Assembly: GCF_947495675.1 (NCBI RefSeq)
Contig: NZ_CANLZX010000002.1
Span: 124,001-188,000, forward strand
Reading direction: 5' to 3'
Length of the DNA: 64,000 bases
Source of the DNA: an uncultured Algibacter sp.
GTDB taxonomy: Bacteria > Bacteroidota > Bacteroidia > Flavobacteriales > Flavobacteriaceae
Shown: piece after piece, positions 57,769-64,000 of the stretch
Layout: each line of letters starts with the position of its first letter
Numbering within the stretch: the first letter of the stretch is position 1
Position numbers and translations under genes: made by a program
Notes under the pieces: generated by a model
The model's input: only the letters and a program-made list of their open reading frames with translations
Database searches by the model: none
What the model was told of the DNA's origin: nothing

Positions 57769-60700
57769 ATGCTTAAGAAGACCATCTACATATTTACAAT
57801 ATTGCTATATTTTTGTGGCCTTGAGATGTTGTCTCAACCTAAAAATATTATTCCTAAACAAAACCTGACTATTTCAGATGGGCTAGCTCATAATGGAGTA
57901 ACCACAATTTTAGAAGATTCTAGGGGGTTTTTATGGATAGGCACTTATGATGGGTTAAACAGATATGATGGTTATGATCTTAAAGTATATAAAAACACGC
58001 TAGATAAAGACCTTTTAGTTAGTAATAGGATTAGAGATTTAGTTGAGGATAAAAATAATAATATTTGGATAGGTACAGATGAAGGAATTTCTATTTACAA
58101 CTATTCAAAAGAAGAATGGCGTAATGTTTATACAAATAAAAATAATAATAAAGGTGAACGTGGGCCCATTGTAAGAAATATTATTATAAATGATAATTCT
58201 GATTTTATTCTTTGTGGTACCGAAGGTGATGGGGTTTTAGTATTTAAAAATGATCAATCTTTTATAGGACAATATATACCTAACCAAGTTGTATTTGGAA
58301 AAAACGTTTTGTTTTATAAATCGGTACAATTAGATAATAACAATTACATTTATTCTACTTCAGTTGGGGTGCTAACTTTTAATCTTCGAACTGGGCAATT
58401 TCAAAAAGTTTTGGATGCGGATATATCGCAAAGCACATCTATTATAAAAATCGATAAAAGCACCTTGCTTTTATCAATTTCAAACGGAATAGCTATTTGC
58501 AGTATAAGTAAAATTAATGATGTTTATTCATTCGAGTTAATCAATAAAGCTCTAGAGGCTTATCAATTTAATTCTTCATTAATTGATGCTTTAGGTAATT
58601 TATGGTTAGGAACCTATAATGATGGATTAATACATGTTGAAAACATTGGGATTCAAGATTTTAAATTGCCTCTTGAAATTATGAGATTTAAGCCAAAAAC
58701 AGGAATCTTAAGATCTAGCTGTTTTACTAGCGTTGCAAGTGGTAATTGTTGGTATGGTACTTTCAATGATGGTTTGTTTAAGTTTGATATTAAAGAAAAT
58801 CCGTTTAATAAATATAGCGTTGAAATGAATCTTGATTTTGGACTTCAAACCAATCATATCGGATATATTTCTGCTATAGATAGCAATCGGGTATATTTGG
58901 CTAATCGTAATTTTAGTTCTAATAATGGAGGGATTGACTTGTTTAATACAAAAACTAAATCATTCGAGAAACTTCCTTTTAATATTTCAAATATAGATAT
59001 AGAAAATGTTGGAGCTGTTTATGCAGATTCGAGGAAAAATGTTTGGATTAAAATAATAGATAAAGGCCTTTTTAGGGTAAAGAAAGGGACAAAAAACCTT
59101 GAGAAAATATCTGCCAGTAATTTGTCAGGTTTTGATAAAATTATCCCAAGGTCTTTCACAGAAGATAATAATGGGAATATTTGGATAGGCTGCTTAAATG
59201 ATATCTATAAAATTTCAATAGGGGAGAATAATGAGGTTAATTATATAGAGGCTTTGAACAATAATCCTTTTTTTAGGGATAATAACCTGTCTCTAGTTAG
59301 ATATGTTTATAAAGACCCTCTTTATGAATTTATTTGGTTAGGGGCAGACTCTGATGGGTTGTTTCGGGTAGATATAGGTACTAAGGGGGCAATTAATGAT
59401 TATAAAGTCACTCAGTTTGTTAGCGATAAAAAAGATAAACTATCTATTTCGAGTAATTTTGTTACTTCTGTAATTAGATTGCCAAACGAGGAATTTTGGG
59501 TAGGTACAGAAGGAGGAGGTATTTGCAAAGTAATTAATAGTGATGCAGATCCTGAATTTATTTCATATTCAGAAAAACAGGGGTTATCCAATAATGTTGT
59601 AAAAAGTATTTTATATGACGACGAATATAATCTATGGATTTCAACAAACGTTGGGCTTAATAAATTTGATACCAAAGATTTAAGATTCAGAAGATTTGGT
59701 ATTTCAGATGGTTTACCTTTTGAGGATTTTTGGTTTTCCTCAGAAAAACTAGATAATGGCTATTTTTTGTTCTCAGGATTAGATGGGTTTTGTTATTTTA
59801 ATCCAAAAGATTTACAAAGCTCAGAGGATTTACCAAGGTTAGAGTTTGATGATTTAAAAGTTTTTAATAAATCTATTCTTCCCGGAGATGAATTAGGAAA
59901 TCGTGTATTATTCGATAAACGATTAAAGGACCAAGATGAGTTGTCATTAAAATATAATGAGAATGTATTTTCAATTAAACTAACATCTTTACATTTTTCT
60001 AACCCAGATAATCACATATTAAAATATAGATTATTACCAGTAAATGAAAACTGGATTGAAATCCCTTCAAGCCAACAAACAATTTATTATAATGGTCTTC
60101 AGCCCGGAGAGTATAATTTAGAAGTAATGGCTTCTAACTCATTAGACAAATGGACAGAACCTAAGACCTTAAAAATAGCAATAGAACCACCATTTTGGAA
60201 AACTAGTATAGCTTATTTTTTATATTCTTTATTAGCTTTAATCTTAATTTATGTTGGAGTAAATATTGTAATAAGAATACAGAAACTAAATCATAATTTA
60301 GAAATTGAACAATTAGAAAAAGATAAGGTAAAGGAGATTAACCAAGCAAAATTGAGGTTCTTTTCTAATATATCACACGAACTAAAAACACCACTTACAT
60401 TAATTAGTGGTCCAGTTAGGGCACTTTACAATCAGTTTAAAAACAATACTGAAATAACTGAAAAATTACAAATTATTGAGCGCCAATCAAATAAGATATC
60501 TCAATTGGTTAATCAGGTTCATGACTTTCAAAAGGCAGAGGCTAATGCTTTAAAAATGAACTACTCTAGGTTTTCTTTTAACTCTTTTATTCAAGAATTA
60601 ATAACTGATTTTTCGTTTATGGCAGAGAATGACCAAAAAAACTTGGAGTTTGAAGGAAGTGTTGCAAATATTATTGTGTCTGCAGACAAAGATAAACTAG

Positions 60701-61923
60701 AAAAAGTTTTTTATAATATTCTTAGTAACTCCTTTAAATACACGAAGCTAAACGATACCATAAAAGTTGATTTTGAGAGTGAGGGTAAAGATTTAATAGT
60801 CTCTATAACCGATACAGGAAAAGGTATTGATAAAGCAGATTTATCACATATTTTTGAGCGTTTTTATCAATCTCACAATCATCAAGATATTCATTCAAGT
60901 GGGTCAGGTATCGGTTTGTCTTTTACAAAATTATTGGTAGAAATGCATTATGGGTATATTACTGCAGAGAGTGAACTTGGAGAAGGAACTACAATAAATA
61001 TTCGTTTACCTATAGTGAAAAAAGAAACGGAAAAGGATCAAGAACAAATAGAAAAGGATATCTTATTTGCCGAGACTAAATTTAAATTCAGTAGTCAACT
61101 CACTCCTAAAAATAACCCCAAGGAAATCATAGCTGATGGGAGTTTTTCTGATGCTTTAATATTTTATGCAGAAGACAATTTAGACATGAGAATGTTTGTA
61201 TCTAATTCGCTCTCTAAGTTTTTTAAGTTGAAGACTTTTAGTAATGGTCAAGAATGTCTAAACGCCATGGAAGATGAATGGCCAGATATAGTGATTAGCG
61301 ACGTACAAATGCCAGAACTTAATGGATTAGACTTGTGCAGAACCATTAAGTCAGATATTAAAACAAGTCATATTCCAGTAATTTTACTTACAGCTCTTAC
61401 TAATATTGAAGATAAAATTCAAGGTATTCGAGATGGTGCAGATGCTTATATTCAAAAACCGTTTAATGTTCAACACCTCATTACTAGAACCGAATCTTTA
61501 TTAAGAAACAGGCAACAATTAAGAGAGCGTTTTCAAATTGGAATTCCTCTAACTAAAGAAAATAATTTAAATAATAGAAATGATAATGCATTTCTTGAGA
61601 AATTATATGATTTAATTGAAGAGAATTTAGATAATCAAAATTTAGATTTAAACAGTTTTACTAAAGAACTTTATTTAAATCGTACTCATTTTTATCAAAA
61701 GGTTAAAGCATTAACCAACTCAACACCCTTTGAGGTCCTAAAAGATTATCGACTTAAAAAAGCTGCTGATTTTTTAGTTCATAAAAATGTATCTGTAAAT
61801 GAGGTTTATGCTATGACAGGATTTAAAAGTAGAACACATTTTAGTAAACTTTTTAAAGAACGCTATAATGTTACTCCTGGTAAGTATGCAGCTGAAACTA
61901 GAAGCAAATATGCTTCAGATTAG
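57769..61923 (+). CDS. Hybrid two-component system sensor-regulator (HTCS)
   Basis: The protein is about 1384 residues. The ATG at 57769 is preferred to GTG at 57760 because it starts the signal peptide directly (MLKKTIYIFTILLYF). The periplasmic sensor is a two-propeller Reg_prop domain (GFLWIGTYDGLNRYDGY, NIWIGTDEGISIY and further blades) plus a Y_Y_Y domain (HILKYRLLPVNENWIEI). It is followed by one transmembrane helix, a histidine kinase (SNISHELKTPLTLI, His about 870; ATPase GSGIGLSFTK), a receiver (VISDVQMPELNG, Asp about 1178) and an AraC-type DNA-binding end. HTCS proteins sense oligosaccharides in the periplasm and activate PUL genes, so it is the prime candidate to bind the 21-bp direct repeats. 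Confidence 0.96.
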   Translation: MLKKTIYIFTILLYFCGLEMLSQPKNIIPKQNLTISDGLAHNGVTTILEDSRGFLWIGTYDGLNRYDGYDLKVYKNTLDKDLLVSNRIRDLVEDKNNNIWIGTDEGISIYNYSKEEWRNVYTNKNNNKGERGPIVRNIIINDNSDFILCGTEGDGVLVFKNDQSFIGQYIPNQVVFGKNVLFYKSVQLDNNNYIYSTSVGVLTFNLRTGQFQKVLDADISQSTSIIKIDKSTLLLSISNGIAICSISKINDVYSFELINKALEAYQFNSSLIDALGNLWLGTYNDGLIHVENIGIQDFKLPLEIMRFKPKTGILRSSCFTSVASGNCWYGTFNDGLFKFDIKENPFNKYSVEMNLDFGLQTNHIGYISAIDSNRVYLANRNFSSNNGGIDLFNTKTKSFEKLPFNISNIDIENVGAVYADSRKNVWIKIIDKGLFRVKKGTKNLEKISASNLSGFDKIIPRSFTEDNNGNIWIGCLNDIYKISIGENNEVNYIEALNNNPFFRDNNLSLVRYVYKDPLYEFIWLGADSDGLFRVDIGTKGAINDYKVTQFVSDKKDKLSISSNFVTSVIRLPNEEFWVGTEGGGICKVINSDADPEFISYSEKQGLSNNVVKSILYDDEYNLWISTNVGLNKFDTKDLRFRRFGISDGLPFEDFWFSSEKLDNGYFLFSGLDGFCYFNPKDLQSSEDLPRLEFDDLKVFNKSILPGDELGNRVLFDKRLKDQDELSLKYNENVFSIKLTSLHFSNPDNHILKYRLLPVNENWIEIPSSQQTIYYNGLQPGEYNLEVMASNSLDKWTEPKTLKIAIEPPFWKTSIAYFLYSLLALILIYVGVNIVIRIQKLNHNLEIEQLEKDKVKEINQAKLRFFSNISHELKTPLTLISGPVRALYNQFKNNTEITEKLQIIERQSNKISQLVNQVHDFQKAEANALKMNYSRFSFNSFIQELITDFSFMAENDQKNLEFEGSVANIIVSADKDKLEKVFYNILSNSFKYTKLNDTIKVDFESEGKDLIVSITDTGKGIDKADLSHIFERFYQSHNHQDIHSSGSGIGLSFTKLLVEMHYGYITAESELGEGTTINIRLPIVKKETEKDQEQIEKDILFAETKFKFSSQLTPKNNPKEIIADGSFSDALIFYAEDNLDMRMFVSNSLSKFFKLKTFSNGQECLNAMEDEWPDIVISDVQMPELNGLDLCRTIKSDIKTSHIPVILLTALTNIEDKIQGIRDGADAYIQKPFNVQHLITRTESLLRNRQQLRERFQIGIPLTKENNLNNRNDNAFLEKLYDLIEENLDNQNLDLNSFTKELYLNRTHFYQKVKALTNSTPFEVLKDYRLKKAADFLVHKNVSVNEVYAMTGFKSRTHFSKLFKERYNVTPGKYAAETRSKYASD

Positions 61924-62138
61924 AATTATTCAGTTAAAAAAGGGGTATGTTGAAAAATGATTTTTTTATTAGTATCAGAAATTAATGTATCTATTCTAAA
62001 ATAATATAGTATATAAAATTTTGTAACACCTCATAATTAAAAATAGTTATGTTTTCGTCAAGATTGTACATTTTTTTTAAATCAAAAAAATAAATAATAA
62101 TAGTTTTTTAATTAATTGACTAATAAATACATTATGTA

Positions 62139-62180
62139 AACTGGTAGGGACAATTTTTTTTAAGTGTACAGCTACATTTG
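62139..62180 (+). promoter_or_regulatory. Second GntR-like operator with -7 element upstream of the T9SS-sorted protein
   Basis: AACTGGTAGGGACAATTT at 62139 keeps one half-site (AACTGGTAGG) of the galE/GntR operator read on the opposite strand, with a weak other half. TACATTTG at 62173-62180 is identical to the -7 box of the regulator's own promoter. The gene start is 31 bases further. No clear -33 TTTG was seen. Confidence 0.5.
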
Positions 62181-62210
62181 TAATAATCAATTAATTCAAA
62201 AATTTATATT

Positions 62211-62924
62211 ATGAAAACACAATTACTTAAAAAATTAACTTTGTTTATTGCTATGGCGGTGTCCTTTTCAATTTCTGCCCAAGAAAATTTTGATTTCACA
62301 GCATTAGATTGTAGCTCAAACAAATATACGGCAAGTAAAGCAACGCTTACCTGTGATGCGAGTGGTTTTATTCTAGCGAATCCTGGTACTGATCCTTTTT
62401 TTGAACTTAGAATTAATGGTGTAAAAACTGATGGGCAAAACAGAGTTGTTATAAACTATACTAACTCTTCAAATGCTGATGGTATTTTTTTTAAAGCAAG
62501 TGGAACAGCATTACAAGATGCTACCGTAAAAGATTTAGGAGCCACTTCAGTAGAATATTCATTTGATGATTTAAATTTTACCGATCCTGATGGTGGAGGT
62601 GGTGCTACTGGAGGTACAATACAACTTAGATCAAGATTCGTAAATAAAGCAGGGGATCCAATAACTGGCAATGTTGTCATTACTTCTTTGGTCATAGACG
62701 ATCAAGGAACGCTAAGTTTAGAAAATGTTTTTGCTAAATCAAATACAATAGTAAGTGTAAAAGATAAAAAAATTGTTGTAAAAAATGCACCTGAAGGGAG
62801 TTTATTAAAAATCTTTAATCTTTTAGGTCAACCTGTTGAGAATAATAGGCTAAGTACTGGGGCTTATATTGTTAGATTAAGTGTAAAGAATGCTGTTTTA
62901 ACTAAAAAAATAATGGTTTTTTAA
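62211..62924 (+). CDS. Small secreted protein with T9SS C-terminal sorting domain
   Basis: The 237-residue protein has a signal peptide (cleavage after SISAQ) and a beta-rich central region with Cys at LDCSSN and LTCDAS and a Gly-rich DPDGGGGATGG loop. A type-A T9SS domain forms the end (LLKIFNLLGQPVENNRLSTGAYIVRLS...KKIMVF). No catalytic motif is evident. The middle resembles jelly-roll carbohydrate-binding folds in length and pattern only. A GntR-like site in its promoter and its own terminator suggest a separately controlled, possibly abundant, surface protein. Confidence 0.78.
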   Translation: MKTQLLKKLTLFIAMAVSFSISAQENFDFTALDCSSNKYTASKATLTCDASGFILANPGTDPFFELRINGVKTDGQNRVVINYTNSSNADGIFFKASGTALQDATVKDLGATSVEYSFDDLNFTDPDGGGGATGGTIQLRSRFVNKAGDPITGNVVITSLVIDDQGTLSLENVFAKSNTIVSVKDKKIVVKNAPEGSLLKIFNLLGQPVENNRLSTGAYIVRLSVKNAVLTKKIMVF

Positions 62925-63004
62925 TATTATTTATTAATTTAAGTTGATGTATAAATACTGAAACAACAATTTGAAAATTTCAAAAGAAATATTATTTAAT
63001 TTGG

Positions 63005-63039
63005 AAACTGCCTAAAGTAAATTAGGCAGTTTTTTTTTT
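63005..63039 (+). terminator. Terminator after the T9SS-sorted protein gene
   Basis: AAACTGCCTAA and TTAGGCAGTTT form a stem around a six-base loop, followed by a run of T. Confidence 0.88.
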
Positions 63040-63153
63040 AATGGTTCAGTCATTTTACTTAAAAATACATTTTATAAATTCTTAACTACAACAAAAATGA
63101 TTATTGTTTGTTTTTTTATGTTTTAATAATCAACAACTAAATGGTATTTAAAA

Positions 63154-64000
63154 ATGAAGAACTCTCTTATTACTTTATTAATTATAACCTTAACGTTTTC
63201 ATGTGTTGCTCAAAAAGTAAAAAAGTCAGAAAAAGGATTATATAGCATAGAAACAGGATATACAATTTCTAAGGTAAGAACTGCACAAAACAAAAATTCA
63301 ACATACATTGCAGCAAGTAGTTATGAAGGAACCGTTTTGGGAGTGTCCTATGAAGGTAAAGTTTTATGGGAAAACAAGCTTTCTGGTTTTATGAACCATG
63401 ATATCTGGGCAGGAGATATTAATTTCGATGGTATAGATGAAATTTTTGCTGCCAATGCAGATGGTAGTGTATATTGTTTAAATAACAAAGGTAATTTACT
63501 TTGGCAGTTTAAGCAGAATGATGCACCTATGTATTCAGTAACTGTAGTACAAAAAGACAACAAAGCTTATGTAGTTTGTGGTGGATACGACAATAGTTTT
63601 TACTATGTATCAAATAAGGGAGAATTGGTTACTGAGGTAGCTTCGAAAACATACTCAATAGAAAAACCATTTGGTAAAGCAGCACATAAAGTATTGCCTC
63701 CTAAAGGGCTGCACGTCACCAACTTTATAAGACCAGCTAAAAAAGAAGGAAAGGATATTCTTGTTGTGCATGGAGTACAAAACAGTATGAATGGAAATGG
63801 CTCTGTTTATTTTTTCAATCTCCTAGAAATGATGCCTTTTGAAACGATAAGTGTCAAAAGAAAGGGGCCTTATGGCGATCTTAGAGTCGTAGATGCAGAC
63901 GCAGATGGAAGTAGTGAAGTGCTTCTTGGTCGTGTTGGAGCTAGAGCCAAAGGAAATGGGGTGATTGTTTTAGATACTAAAACTTCAGAACAACGTTATT
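63154..64000 (+). CDS. Exported beta-propeller-like protein, N-terminal part
   Basis: From ATG 63154 the frame is open to the window edge (282 codons). It begins MKNSLITLLIITLTFSCVAQ, a signal peptide with a Cys that is a poor lipobox. Repeats of the PQQ/FG-GAP type follow: GKVLWENKLSGF, DINFDGIDEIFAANADGSVYCLNNKGNLLW, and DADADGSSEVLLGRVG. It resembles ligand-binding propellers of PULs. The C-terminus and any catalytic domain lie outside the window. Confidence 0.8.
   Translation, partial: MKNSLITLLIITLTFSCVAQKVKKSEKGLYSIETGYTISKVRTAQNKNSTYIAASSYEGTVLGVSYEGKVLWENKLSGFMNHDIWAGDINFDGIDEIFAANADGSVYCLNNKGNLLWQFKQNDAPMYSVTVVQKDNKAYVVCGGYDNSFYYVSNKGELVTEVASKTYSIEKPFGKAAHKVLPPKGLHVTNFIRPAKKEGKDILVVHGVQNSMNGNGSVYFFNLLEMMPFETISVKRKGPYGDLRVVDADADGSSEVLLGRVGARAKGNGVIVLDTKTSEQRY

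Overview
The window is a low-GC marine Bacteroidota segment, almost certainly from a Flavobacteriaceae-type red-algae degrader. The signs are a SusD tail, a hybrid two-component regulator, type IX secretion (T9SS) C-terminal sorting domains, many lipoprotein signals, a TTTG/TAnnTTTG-type promoter, and a dense set of sulfatases and glycoside hydrolases. Most of it reads as one large polysaccharide utilization locus (PUL) for a sulfated galactan. Three GH127 enzymes, six formylglycine sulfatases (two of the iduronate-2-sulfatase-like type), a GH16 with an ExDxxE active site, three GH42/GH167-like clan GH-A enzymes and three enolase-superfamily sugar-acid enzymes fit a carrageenan (3,6-anhydro-D-galactose plus D-galactose) system best. 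Agar or porphyran is not excluded from sequence alone. No tRNA, rRNA, insertion sequence, integrase or CRISPR array was seen.

Layout. 1-499: tail of SusD and a terminator. 758-8949: sugar-acid operon (enolase-superfamily enzyme, aldehyde dehydrogenase, HpcH/HpaI aldolase, RhaT-like carrier, GH127, MFS sugar porter). 9391-12871: sulfatase and a GH127 without signal peptide. 13012-16158: cytochrome c convergent with a two-subunit periplasmic molybdenum hydroxylase. 16378-25371: FG-GAP/ASPIC protein, aldonate-type MFS carrier, enolase-superfamily enzyme, sulfatase, secreted GH. 25506-30624: sulfatase, lipoprotein GH, GH16. 30640-32202: minus-strand TPR/LuxR-type regulator. 32409-40892: sulfatase, GH127, sulfatase, Tat-exported FAD oxidoreductase, FMN-binding-like protein. 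41100-44236: sulfatase, XdhC and MocA-like molybdenum-cofactor proteins. 44641-47388: T9SS-secreted GH. 47538-50382 (minus): galactonate dehydratase, KDPG-type aldolase, a broken 2-keto-3-deoxy sugar-acid kinase and a FadR-type regulator. 50714-55856 (minus): Leloir galactose operon (galE, galK, galT, sodium symporter). 55957-56955: GntR-type regulator. 57769-61923: hybrid two-component regulator. 62211-64000: T9SS-sorted secreted protein and the start of a beta-propeller-like protein.

How it may work (inference): T9SS-exported and lipoprotein enzymes cut the polymer, sulfatases desulfate oligosaccharides, and GH127 enzymes remove non-reducing-end 3,6-anhydro-D-galactose. Galactose enters through the sodium symporter and the Leloir pathway. 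Anhydrogalactose is oxidised either by the cytosolic aldehyde dehydrogenase or, notably, in the periplasm by the molybdenum enzyme and cytochrome c. The resulting aldonate could be imported by the DgoT-like carrier and processed by enolase-superfamily enzymes to a 2-keto-3-deoxy acid, which an aldolase then cleaves.

Most notable: (i) a previously unlisted direct-repeat operator (RGKTAAAWW-like half-sites exactly 21 bp apart) upstream of seven transcription units, always oriented with the downstream gene; (ii) the periplasmic molybdenum oxidation branch; (iii) an eroded kdgK gene caught between two intact ATGA couplings, with a nearby relic of a second dgoD; (iv) a palindromic GntR operator overlapping a canonical promoter and recurring near the 62211 gene; (v) a (TTAG)8 tract in the leader of the sodium symporter.
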